Shown here: positions 1 to 7,035 of the stretch, one piece after another | Position numbering within the stretch: the stretch's first letter is position 1 | How the letters are laid out: each line of letters starts with the position of its first letter | Assembly (NCBI GenBank): GCA_024699395.1 | Contig: JAILPU010000020.1 | Coordinates: 1 to 7,541, forward strand | Direction of reading: 5' to 3' | Source: Lachnospiraceae bacterium | GTDB lineage: Bacteria > Bacillota > Clostridia > Lachnospirales > Lachnospiraceae | DNA length: 7,541 nt | Notes under the pieces: generated by a model | Databases searched by the model: none | Told to the model about the DNA's origin: nothing | The model's input: only the letters and a program-made list of their open reading frames with translations | Program-made: the position numbers and the translations under genes

Positions 1-71
1 CTATCTCACCCGGCCGCTGTCCATGGGAATGTCTAATGCAATACTATCTCACCCAGCCGCTGTTCATGGGA
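1..71. repeat. Direct repeat: duplicated 3' end of the isomerase gene
   Basis: Positions 1-28 and 44-71 match at 26 of 28 bases, with a period of 43 bp. The differences are at 12 versus 55 and 21 versus 64, both transitions. Read on the minus strand, both copies encode PM(N/D)SG(W/R)VR followed by TAG. The 44-71 copy is the true end of the isomerase gene. The 1-28 copy is in another frame, because 43 is not a multiple of 3, and that frame is open for only about 15 codons after a TGA. The similarity fades past position 28 (or 71). It looks like a small tandem duplication or the remaining tail of a second, deleted paralogue. The repeat may continue beyond the left edge. Confidence 0.75.
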
Positions 72-1015
72 GTTTCATATTCGGGATAACCGTTCTCGAT
101 TATATTCGACATATATCTTCCCAAAGCTGCGGTAAGGCGAAGCACCTCTGTGTGAAGTTCAAGAGGGAACGTCTTCATAAGCCTGTAGGTCTCAAAGTTT
201 ATATCGCACTCATATCCTCCATCATGGAGTCCCAGCAAAAATCCTTTCCAGTCTGTGGACTGACCGTCCTGTCCCCTTGCAAACACAAAAGGAAGGGTGT
301 GGAGATCCATAATGCCGTCATTATCATGAACGTGAAGAGCCTTTATTCTTTTGCCGAGAGTAGTTACAGCCTTATAGAGATTCTTGGCAAGAAGGTTTGC
401 ATGTCCCACGTCAAAGCAGAATCCGAACAATTCTTCTCCTGCTATATCATTAAGGGTATCTATATATCTTGCAGCCTCTGCGAAATCCGAACAGCTGGCT
501 TCCACAATATGACCGTTGACCCCTAAGAACATATTTTCAAGAAGAATCATAACCTTCTCTTCCTTGGCAAAAGGAATAAGCTCGGTATACATTTTAATAT
601 TAAAATCCCATTCTTCTTGGGGATTGTCATAAAATCCGAAGGATACGGGATGTATAACTATCCTGTCGCAGTCAAAAGCACGGCACAGCTTAATACTGTT
701 TATTGTCATCCTGTTAAGTCTCTCGTTCCACTCAGGCTTACGTCTGATTCTCATAGGGAAAGGTGCATGGAACTGTCCCGCGAAAAGTCCCGCCTTTTTA
801 ATGGCTTTGATATGGGGTTCGAATTCCTTATAAACCTTGTCAAAATCCTGTGCCAAAAGCTCCACGGAATCCCCGTTTTTTATAACATATCCGGGAACAA
901 ATTCATCAAGTCCGAAATCTATAAAATCAATTCCCGCTTCCTTGATGCGCTTATAGCTGCCTTCAATATCTCTCTTATCCACAGCCCCCATGGACTGAAC
1001 TCCTATTTTACGCAT
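44..1015 (-). CDS. Sugar phosphate isomerase/epimerase-like TIM-barrel protein (AP endonuclease 2 / xylose isomerase-like fold)
   Basis: Complete 323-residue protein. Family knowledge: these are soluble TIM barrels that bind a divalent metal and usually isomerise or epimerise sugars, inositols or related polyols; the substrate cannot be read from sequence. Seen: strand-end motifs in the expected order, QFHAPFP (81-87), IVIHPVS (119-125), ILLENM (157-162), CFDVGHANL (200-208), ALHVHDNDG (226-234) and INFETY (272-277). The likely metal ligands are E160, D202, one of H228/H230, and E275. No signal peptide or membrane segment is visible. The ATG start is supported by GGAGG at 1021-1025, five bases upstream. 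The last 30 or so residues run beyond the barrel and end in PMNSGWVR; the DNA for this tail is partly duplicated just downstream. It stands alone after a 290-bp gap that probably holds its promoter. The fold is secure; the specific enzyme activity is unknown. Confidence 0.85.
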   Translation of the reverse strand: MRKIGVQSMGAVDKRDIEGSYKRIKEAGIDFIDFGLDEFVPGYVIKNGDSVELLAQDFDKVYKEFEPHIKAIKKAGLFAGQFHAPFPMRIRRKPEWNERLNRMTINSIKLCRAFDCDRIVIHPVSFGFYDNPQEEWDFNIKMYTELIPFAKEEKVMILLENMFLGVNGHIVEASCSDFAEAARYIDTLNDIAGEELFGFCFDVGHANLLAKNLYKAVTTLGKRIKALHVHDNDGIMDLHTLPFVFARGQDGQSTDWKGFLLGLHDGGYECDINFETYRLMKTFPLELHTEVLRLTAALGRYMSNIIENGYPEYETPMNSGWVR

Positions 1016-1128
1016 ATCTTCCTCCGTAATCTGTCTTTTTTTTAATTACGATATCCATACAAACCCGGCAACCGCCGCACTCATTCCCAATTAATCCGGA
1101 TGTAAAATTTGGCAACAACACGTATCAT

Positions 1129-1137
1129 TTTATACCA
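1129..1137 (-). promoter_or_regulatory. Candidate extended -10 promoter for the isomerase gene
   Basis: On the minus strand this reads TGGTATAAA, an extended -10 element with five of six matches to TATAAT plus the upstream TG. No good -35 hexamer lies 17 bp upstream. Transcription would start near 1122 and give a leader of about 105 nt before the ATG at 1015. A weaker alternative is TTGCCG (1066-1071) with TAATTA (1043-1048) at 17-bp spacing. The choice is tentative. Confidence 0.3.
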
Positions 1138-1167
1138 ATTAACTTAGATACGATATTCGGTGCCAAT

Positions 1168-1233
1168 GTATCACATTTTTGTTAACCGCATTACAAAATA
1201 CACCACCGACATAGCTACGGTTAACTGTGATAC
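1168..1233. repeat. Inverted repeat with 16-bp arms and a five-base bulge
   Basis: The left arm is GTATCACA (1168-1175), then TTTTT (1176-1180), then GTTAACCG (1181-1188). The right arm is CGGTTAACTGTGATAC (1218-1233). Apart from the five inserted T residues the arms are perfectly complementary over 16 bp, around a 29-nt centre. A transcript of either strand could fold into a bulged stem. There is no T-tract following either arm, so it does not look like an intrinsic terminator. It may be two operator copies facing each other, or a structured leader if transcription enters from the antiporter gene. Confidence 0.65.
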
Positions 1234-1305
1234 CATTCTCATCAACAGCGTTTCACACACCGGTTAACTTTATTGAAAACTCATCAAACAACAAAACTCA
1301 TTGCA

Positions 1306-2304
1306 TCAATTAAACGCAAACTGGAATACCACAAATGCCGCATAAATGCACAAAAGCAATATTCCCTGAGCTCTGTACAATTTTCCCTTGATAAGAGCGG
1401 GAAGGGTAAGAAGAAGCATTACTCCCAACATCACAGGGCTGTCCACCACCAGCGAGGAATTGATTCCCATTATGGTGCTGTTGGCAGGGATTTTAAAGGG
1501 GCGAAGTGTTATAGCCATTCCGCTTACAAGCACAAGGTTAAAGAGGTTGGCTCCGATTATGTTACCCAAGGACAGAGCACCGTGACCTTTAATAAGGGAT
1601 GTTATAGCAGTTACAAGTTCAGGCAATGATGTTCCCAATGCAACAAATGTAAGAGCTACCACCGACTCGGGAACCCCAAGGGCCACTGCGATGATTGTAC
1701 CGTTATCCACCAAGAGATCTGCTCCCACTGCAATAAGAGCAGCACCAATCACGATAAATACCAAATCCTTCCAAAGAGGATTTTCCTTACCGGGCTCTTC
1801 CTTTTTATCATCCTGTATAGTTTCACTCTCACCTTTTTTAGCCTTGAGTGCTTCCTTTACAAGAACCACCATATATATAACAAATATGGCAAGAAGGGAA
1901 ATTCCCACAGTTCTTGAGAAGCCCCCTGCAATATAGGCACAGGCAAGGTAAAGTGCCGCCGCTGCAAAGAAGAAAGCGATGGGCTTTTTTAAGGTTTCTT
2001 TGGCAACCTTTGAGGGCTTAAAAGTAATGGTTATGGCAGATATAAGAGCCGTATTGCATATGATGGAGCCTATGGCATTTCCGTAGGCTATATCACTGTG
2101 ACCTTTAACAGCCGATGTGGCGCTTACCATAACTTCCGGAAGGGTTGTTCCTATAGACACCACCGTAGCTCCTATCAAAAGCTCCGGGATACCGAACCTG
2201 TGAGCTATTCCGCAAGAGCCGTCCACAAACCAGTCGCCGCCCTTTATAAGGCAGGCAAGTCCCACAATAAATAATAAAACAGCAATAAGAATGCTAGTAT
2301 CCAT
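1306..2304 (-). CDS. Calcium/sodium antiporter, CaCA family (YrbG/CaxA-like)
   Basis: Complete 332-residue inner-membrane protein with about ten hydrophobic segments in two homologous halves. Family knowledge: CaCA exchangers move Ca2+ against Na+ or H+, and two alpha repeats form the ion site. Seen: alpha-1 GATVVSIGTTLPE (45-57) followed by GNAIGS (75-80), and alpha-2 TFVALGTSLPE (219-229) followed by GNIIGAN (247-253). The ion-binding acidic residues E57 and E229 are both present. A short charged cytoplasmic loop, roughly 150-179 and rich in K, E and D, joins the halves; there is no large regulatory calcium domain, as expected for the bacterial type. The length is normal. The ATG is supported by AGGAG at 2310-2314, five bases upstream. 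A strong terminator lies 24 nt upstream of the start, leaving no room for an independent promoter between them. The exact ion pair cannot be told from sequence. Confidence 0.93.
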   Translation of the reverse strand: MDTSILIAVLLFIVGLACLIKGGDWFVDGSCGIAHRFGIPELLIGATVVSIGTTLPEVMVSATSAVKGHSDIAYGNAIGSIICNTALISAITITFKPSKVAKETLKKPIAFFFAAAALYLACAYIAGGFSRTVGISLLAIFVIYMVVLVKEALKAKKGESETIQDDKKEEPGKENPLWKDLVFIVIGAALIAVGADLLVDNGTIIAVALGVPESVVALTFVALGTSLPELVTAITSLIKGHGALSLGNIIGANLFNLVLVSGMAITLRPFKIPANSTIMGINSSLVVDSPVMLGVMLLLTLPALIKGKLYRAQGILLLCIYAAFVVFQFAFN

Positions 2305-2328
2305 TTTTTCTCCTTTTTCAATTTTGAT

Positions 2329-2355
2329 AAAAAGCCCCCGTTAAAACGGGGGCTT
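2329..2355 (-). terminator. Intrinsic terminator after carB
   Basis: Perfect inverted repeat AAGCCCCCGTT (2332-2342) and AACGGGGGCTT (2345-2355), with the inner A/T bases probably unpaired as loop. On the minus strand the stem is followed by TTTTT (2333-2329). It begins six bases after the carB TAA stop, as expected for a rho-independent terminator of carB. Confidence 0.93.
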
Positions 2356-2360
2356 AATGA

Positions 2361-5300
2361 TTATCTTAAGTCTGCATGAAAAGCCTGAAGGCTCTTAACG
2401 CCGCATCCCGTATGATTCTTGATATAATGTATTCCCTCTGCGCTTGCTTTTGCAGCTGCCAAAGTAGTTACATAAGGAACCTTTGCCTTGATGGCTGCTT
2501 TTCTGAGATAGCTGTCATCATTGATGGATTCTTTTCCCACGGGAGTATTGATGATAAGCTGGATATCACCGTTTGTAATAAGATCGTTTATATTGGGACG
2601 ACCTTCGTAAAGCTTCTTAACCTTTGTTGCGGGGATGTTATTGGCAACAATTGTATCGTAAGTTCTTCCTGTTGCCACAATATTAAATCCGTTGTCCGCA
2701 AACAACTTGGCGATGCCTACCATCTCCTGCTTATCTTTATCATTTACGGAAATAAGCACTGTGCCCTCAAGAGGAAGTTTGGACTGAATAGCCTCCTGAG
2801 CTTTGCAGAATGCTTCACCATAGGATGTGCTCATTCCCAGAACCTCTCCTGTGGAACGCATCTCAGGTCCCAATACAGGGTCAACTTCAGGGAACATGCT
2901 GAAGGGGAATGCCGCTTCTTTTACACCGTAATAAGGTATTACTCTCTCCTTAAGTTCAGGCACCGGTGAAGGACGTCCTGTAAGGGAAGAGGTAATGATA
3001 TCTGTAGCAATGGGTACCATTCTGATACCGCAAACCTTTGATACAAGAGGCACCGTACGGGAAGCACGGGGATTTGCCTCGATAACATATACTTTTCCGT
3101 TCTCGATTGCGTACTGCATGTTCATAAGACCTACTACATGCATCTGCTCCGCAATCTTTCTGGTGTAATCCTTGATAGTCTCAAGATTTTCTTTGGAAAT
3201 ATGAGCTGAAGGAAGGATACAAGCAGAGTCTCCTGAGTGGATACCCGCAAGCTCAATATGCTCCATAACAGCGGGAACAAATGCATGGGTTCCGTCACTG
3301 ATGGCATCAGCCTCGCACTCCATAGCATGGTTAAGGAATCTGTCTATAAGGATGGGTCTGTCGGGTGTAACACCTACAGCTGCTGCCATATATTCCTTAA
3401 GAGTTGCCTCATCGTAAACAACTTCCATTCCACGTCCGCCGAGAACGTATGAAGGACGAACCATTACAGGATAACCGATCTTATCCGCAACTGCCTTTGC
3501 TTCCTCAAAATCAACAGCCATTCCCGACTCAGGCATGGGAATCTCAAGCTTCTCCATCATTGCTCTGAACTGATCTCTGTCCTCTGCAAGGTCGATAACA
3601 GCAGGAGAAGTGCCTAAGATCTTAACGCCGTTCTTTTCAAGCTCTGCAGCAAGATTAAGAGGAGTCTGTCCGCCGAACTGAGCAATAACGCCAAGAGGCT
3701 TTTCTTTATCGTAAATACTGAGAACATCCTCAAGAGTAAGGGGCTCAAAGTAGAGCTTATCGGATGTATCATAGTCGGTGGAAACCGTCTCGGGGTTACA
3801 GTTTACGATAATGGTTTCGAAGCCCAGCTTCTTAAGAGCCTTTGCTGCATGTACACAGCAATAGTCAAATTCGATACCCTGACCGATACGGTTGGGACCG
3901 CCGCCAAGGATCATGATCTTCTTGGAATCGTTAACCTGATCCTTGTCTTCGCCTATATATGTTGAATAGTAGTAAGCGCTGTTCTCTGTACCGGAAACGT
4001 GAATGCCTTCCCAGTTTTCAACAACACCTATCTCACATCTTCTGTTACGTACGGCATCCTCGGTAACATCAAGAATCTTTGAAAGATACTTATCGGAGAA
4101 ACCGTCCTGCTTTGCTTTCTTAAGAGCTTCGTCTGAAGGAAGGCTTCCCTTATTCTTCATAAGTTCTTCCTCTTCCTCAACGAGTTCCTTCATCTGCTCA
4201 AGGAAGTAAGTCTTAACCTTGGTGATCTCAAAAATCTCATCGCAGGTTGCGCCCTTTCTGAGGGCTTCGTATATAAGAAAATATCTCTCACTTGAAGGAG
4301 TTACAAGCTTACTGAGAAGCTCTTCCTTGGAGAGTGAATTGAAATCTTTTGCAAATCCCAGTCCGCTTCTTCCGTTCTCAAGACTTCTGATAGCCTTCTG
4401 GAAAGCTTCCTTAAAGGTCTTACCGATGCTCATTACCTCACCGACGGCACGCATCTGGGTACCTAACTTATCCTCAACGCCTTTGAATTTCTCGAATGCC
4501 CATCTTGCAAACTTGATAACCACATAGTCGCCGTCGGGAACATACTTATCAAGGGTTCCGTACTTACCGCAGGGGATATCCTTAAGGGTAAGACCGGTTG
4601 CCAGCATTGCGGATACAAGAGCGATGGGGAATCCTGTCGCCTTGGAAGCAAGTGCTGATGAACGTGAAGTTCTGGGGTTAATCTCTATTACAATGATTCT
4701 GTCAGATACGGGATCGTGTGCAAACTGAACGTTGGTACCGCCCACAACCTTTACGGCCTGAACTATCTTGTAAGCCTGCTCTTCAAGTCTCTTCTGGTAC
4801 TCCTCTGAAATGGTAAGCATGGGTGCCGAACAGAAGGAATCTCCGGTATGAATTCCAAGGGGATCGATATTTTCAATAAAGCATACTGTGATGATGTTGC
4901 CTTCCATATCGCGGACAACCTCAAGCTCAAGTTCTTCCCATCCGAGAATGGACTCTTCAACGAGAACCTGTCCCACGATACTTGCCTGAAGACCTCTCGC
5001 ACAAACCACCTTAAGCTCTTCCTTGTTGTAAACAAGTCCGCCGCCGGCTCCACCCATGGTGAAAGCGGGACGAAGTACAACGGGATAACCAAGCTTATCT
5101 GCAATGGCAAGGGCTTCATCAACAGAGTAAGCAACCTCACTTCTTGCCATCTCGATGCCGAGGCTCTCCATGGTCTTCTTAAACTCTATTCTGTCTTCGC
5201 CTCTCTCGATGGCGTCAACCTGAACACCTATTACTTTAACGTTATATTTATCAAGGACACCGGCCTTATAAAGCTCTGCGCTTAAGTTAAGACCGGACTG

Positions 5301-5576
5301 ACCTCCAAGGTTGGGCAGAAGTGCATCAGGTCTCTCCTTAGCGATTATCTGCTCAAGTCTTTCCACATTAAGAGGCTCGATGTAAGTAACATCCGCAGTC
5401 TCGGGATCTGTCATGATGGTGGCAGGGTTTGAATTGACAAGTACAATTTCATATCCCAGCTTTTTAAGGGCTTTGCAGGCCTGAGTTCCGGAATAGTCGA
5501 ACTCGCACGCCTGACCGATCACTATGGGACCGGAACCGATTATAAGTACCTTTTTAATGTCGTCTCTCTTAGGCAT
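2361..5576 (-). CDS. carB: Carbamoyl-phosphate synthase (glutamine-hydrolysing), large subunit
   Basis: Complete 1071-residue protein, the usual length. It makes carbamoyl phosphate from bicarbonate, ATP and ammonia supplied by the CarA glutaminase, for pyrimidine and arginine synthesis in the cytoplasm. Seen in order: the carboxyphosphate half (about 1-403), with the opening KKVLIIGSGPIVIGQACEFD (8-27), ATP-grasp motif TMGGAGGG (173-180) and EINPRTSRSSALASKATG (298-315); the oligomerisation region (about 404-553); the carbamoyl-phosphate half (about 554-935), with IMILGGGPNRIGQGIEFD (554-571), VLGGRGMEVVYD (711-722) and IEANPRASR (832-840); and the C-terminal MGS-like allosteric domain (about 936-1071), with EGRPNINDLI (991-1000) and LIINTP (1007-1012). 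No motif is missing or broken. The ATG has GGAGG at 5583-5587. It lies between two terminators, so it may be a single-gene transcript. carA is not adjacent in this window. Effector preference (UMP, ornithine or IMP) cannot be judged. Confidence 0.98.
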   Translation of the reverse strand: MPKRDDIKKVLIIGSGPIVIGQACEFDYSGTQACKALKKLGYEIVLVNSNPATIMTDPETADVTYIEPLNVERLEQIIAKERPDALLPNLGGQSGLNLSAELYKAGVLDKYNVKVIGVQVDAIERGEDRIEFKKTMESLGIEMARSEVAYSVDEALAIADKLGYPVVLRPAFTMGGAGGGLVYNKEELKVVCARGLQASIVGQVLVEESILGWEELELEVVRDMEGNIITVCFIENIDPLGIHTGDSFCSAPMLTISEEYQKRLEEQAYKIVQAVKVVGGTNVQFAHDPVSDRIIVIEINPRTSRSSALASKATGFPIALVSAMLATGLTLKDIPCGKYGTLDKYVPDGDYVVIKFARWAFEKFKGVEDKLGTQMRAVGEVMSIGKTFKEAFQKAIRSLENGRSGLGFAKDFNSLSKEELLSKLVTPSSERYFLIYEALRKGATCDEIFEITKVKTYFLEQMKELVEEEEELMKNKGSLPSDEALKKAKQDGFSDKYLSKILDVTEDAVRNRRCEIGVVENWEGIHVSGTENSAYYYSTYIGEDKDQVNDSKKIMILGGGPNRIGQGIEFDYCCVHAAKALKKLGFETIIVNCNPETVSTDYDTSDKLYFEPLTLEDVLSIYDKEKPLGVIAQFGGQTPLNLAAELEKNGVKILGTSPAVIDLAEDRDQFRAMMEKLEIPMPESGMAVDFEEAKAVADKIGYPVMVRPSYVLGGRGMEVVYDEATLKEYMAAAVGVTPDRPILIDRFLNHAMECEADAISDGTHAFVPAVMEHIELAGIHSGDSACILPSAHISKENLETIKDYTRKIAEQMHVVGLMNMQYAIENGKVYVIEANPRASRTVPLVSKVCGIRMVPIATDIITSSLTGRPSPVPELKERVIPYYGVKEAAFPFSMFPEVDPVLGPEMRSTGEVLGMSTSYGEAFCKAQEAIQSKLPLEGTVLISVNDKDKQEMVGIAKLFADNGFNIVATGRTYDTIVANNIPATKVKKLYEGRPNINDLITNGDIQLIINTPVGKESINDDSYLRKAAIKAKVPYVTTLAAAKASAEGIHYIKNHTGCGVKSLQAFHADLR

Positions 5577-5611
5577 TTTTTTCCTCCGTCTTTCTCTTTT
5601 CTATCATTACT

Positions 5612-5640
5612 AAGATACATTAACAATACTCAAAACACAA
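5612..5640 (-). promoter_or_regulatory. Candidate carB promoter
   Basis: In the AT-rich gap upstream of carB the minus strand shows TTGTGT (5640-5635), a 17-bp spacer and TATCTT (5617-5612). This would start transcription near 5605 and leave room for the ribosome binding site. Matches to consensus are only 3/6 and 4/6. A competing pair, TTGTTA (5626-5621) and TAGAAA (5603-5598), would start almost on the ribosome binding site. A promoter is expected here because a terminator precedes it, but its exact position is uncertain. Confidence 0.3.
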
Positions 5641-5644
5641 GTAC

Positions 5645-5677
5645 AAAAAGGAGACCCGCGGTACAAACCGCAGGTCT
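5645..5677 (-). terminator. Intrinsic terminator (or attenuator) after the uracil permease gene
   Basis: On the minus strand an 11-bp arm pair with one mismatch (5677-5667 with 5662-5652, mismatch 5672/5657) closes a four-base loop. It is followed by CC and then TTTTT (5649-5645). It starts six bases after the permease TAA stop. I see no competing antiterminator hairpin and no sequence like the known PyrR-binding loop (UCCnGnGAGGY type), so simple termination is the better reading. Confidence 0.8.
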
Positions 5678-5683
5678 GTAATT

Positions 5684-7006
5684 TTAATTATTTGATGACT
5701 CTTTTTTAGCTCCAAGCACCTTGTTGGTTATGATTCCGAGGATAAGTGCTGTAGCGATTTCGGTAACGGTAACTTTTCCGAATGTAAGACTGAGACCGCC
5801 GATACCGGCAATAAGGATAACGGAAACAACGAAGAGATTTCTGTTATCGTTAAGGTCAACCTTCTGAAGCATCTTAAGACCGCTTACAGCGATGAATCCG
5901 TAAAGAGCCACGCACACACCACCCATTACACATGAGGGGATGGTTGCAAGGAATGTTACAAGCGGAGCAAAGAATGATGCTACGATAGCAAGGATTGCTG
6001 TTGCAAAAATAGTGATTACGGATGCATTTCCTGAAATAGCTACACAACCTATTGACTCACCATATGTGGTATTGGGACATCCGCCAAAGAACGCACCAAC
6101 CATGGAACCTACACCGTCTCCGAGAAGTGTTCTGTTAAGTCCGGGATCTTCGAGAAGATCTTTTTCAATAATGGATGAAAGGTTCTTATGATCCGCAATA
6201 TGCTCTGCAAATACAACAAAGGCAACGGGTATATATGCTACCGCGATTGTTCCCACATATGCACCGTCTATCTCGCCAAATGCTCCGAGTGCAGTTGTGA
6301 AAGTGAAATCAGGTATCCACTTCATATCGTTAAATGATGAGAAATCAACGAACTTAAATCCTTCACCACCGATAACGGTAAAGAGTACGGCAACAATATA
6401 TCCTGCTGCAATACCAATGATAAAGGGAATCATCTTCGCCATCTTCTTACCGTAAACGGAACAAATCATAGTAACAAAAAGTGTTACAAGACCGCAGATA
6501 AGACCTGCATATGAAAAAGGACAGTCAACAGGATTGGTTGTAAGATCACCAACGGCATTACCTGCAAGGGAAAGACCGATAATTGCAACCGTAGGTCCGA
6601 TTACTACTGCAGGCATAAGATTGTTGATCCAGGCAACTCCCACAGCCTTAACAATAAGAGAGAGGACAACGTACACAAGTCCGGCAAATACAGCACCGAG
6701 TATAATTCCCAAATAACCTGCTGAGACCGATACAGCTCCTGCAAATGCAGCTATCATGGAACTGATAAAAGCAAATGATGAGCCAAGGAATACAGGACTC
6801 TTAAACTGTGTAAACAAAAGATAAACAATGGTACCCACACCTGCACCGAAAAGTGCTGCGGAACTGGACATTCCCGCCTCTGTGCTACCGTTGATTATTG
6901 CAGGAACCGCTATAGTCGCTGCAAGGATTGCCAGTAACTGCTGAAGTGCAAACACCAATATCTGACCGAATTTGGGTTTGTCATTCACATCGTAGATCAT
7001 TTTCAT
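5684..7006 (-). CDS. Uracil permease, NCS2 (nucleobase:cation symporter-2) family, UraA/PyrP type
   Basis: Complete 440-residue polytopic membrane protein; family members have 14 membrane segments and import uracil with protons. Seen: PVFLGSSFAFI (71-81) at the substrate-site half-helix, VVFAEHIADHK (264-274) carrying E268 and H269, and GGCPNTTYGESIG (308-320) carrying E317; these correspond to the two substrate-binding glutamates of E. coli UraA. KDLLEDPGLNRTLLGDG (282-298) is typical of the uracil branch, as is the pyrimidine gene context. In the first helix, where many members have Gln-His, this protein has Q22-Q23. The upstream ATG is chosen over the in-frame ATG two codons later because AGAGGA (7020-7015) is at normal distance from it. 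It follows pyrR by 29 bp with no terminator or PyrR loop between, so the two are very likely co-transcribed; a terminator follows. Often named pyrP or uraA. Confidence 0.95.
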   Translation of the reverse strand: MKMIYDVNDKPKFGQILVFALQQLLAILAATIAVPAIINGSTEAGMSSSAALFGAGVGTIVYLLFTQFKSPVFLGSSFAFISSMIAAFAGAVSVSAGYLGIILGAVFAGLVYVVLSLIVKAVGVAWINNLMPAVVIGPTVAIIGLSLAGNAVGDLTTNPVDCPFSYAGLICGLVTLFVTMICSVYGKKMAKMIPFIIGIAAGYIVAVLFTVIGGEGFKFVDFSSFNDMKWIPDFTFTTALGAFGEIDGAYVGTIAVAYIPVAFVVFAEHIADHKNLSSIIEKDLLEDPGLNRTLLGDGVGSMVGAFFGGCPNTTYGESIGCVAISGNASVITIFATAILAIVASFFAPLVTFLATIPSCVMGGVCVALYGFIAVSGLKMLQKVDLNDNRNLFVVSVILIAGIGGLSLTFGKVTVTEIATALILGIITNKVLGAKKESSNN

Positions 7007-7035
7007 TTTTTTATCCTCTTTTCTTTATGTTTTTC

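Larger units (their letters stand above)
1121..1268. promoter_or_regulatory. Intergenic repeat array (GATAC/GTATC and TTAAC motifs), putative operator region
   Basis: The 290-bp gap between the antiporter and the isomerase has no credible gene but is rich in repeated short motifs. GTATC or its complement GATAC lies at 1122-1126, 1147-1151, 1168-1172 and 1229-1233. TTAAC lies at 1139-1143, 1182-1186, 1221-1225 and 1264-1268, the last three inside the palindrome GTTAAC. CGTATC at 1121-1126 and GATACG at 1147-1152 form a dyad around the best -10 candidate. Two segments (1139-1154 and 1221-1236) share the direct pattern TTAACTnnGATACnAT. This arrangement fits binding sites for a dimeric regulator acting on the isomerase gene; the regulator is unknown and the function is inference. 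Confidence 0.4.

Noticed and set aside
591..606. Perfect 16-bp AT-only palindrome
   Set aside because: It is inside the isomerase coding region (around N139-I140-K141), contains only A and T, and is not repeated elsewhere; chance in AT-rich codons is the simpler explanation.
1168..1233. The bulged inverted repeat as the antiporter gene's terminator
   Set aside because: It begins about 70 nt past the stop, is modest in GC, and has no T-run after the stem on the minus strand. No clear terminator for the antiporter gene was found.
1016..1305. Small gene, tRNA or CRISPR array in the 290-bp gap
   Set aside because: No cloverleaf, no regularly spaced identical repeats, and no open frame with a ribosome binding site; the repeats there are short, irregular and partly inverted.
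2382..2393. Small hairpin AGCC-TGAA-GGCT near the carB 3' end
   Set aside because: Only four base pairs, inside coding sequence, with no T-tract; not supportable as a regulatory element.
5577..5683. PyrR-binding attenuator between the permease and carB
   Set aside because: No UCCnGnGAGGY-type loop and no competing antiterminator pairing could be found; only a plain terminator hairpin is visible.
5645..5720. Run of six A residues near the permease C-terminus with the downstream hairpin, as a programmed frameshift
   Set aside because: The run is not in the X XXY YYZ phase of the reading frame, and the hairpin has the T-tract of a terminator. The shifted frame adds only a short, featureless tail.
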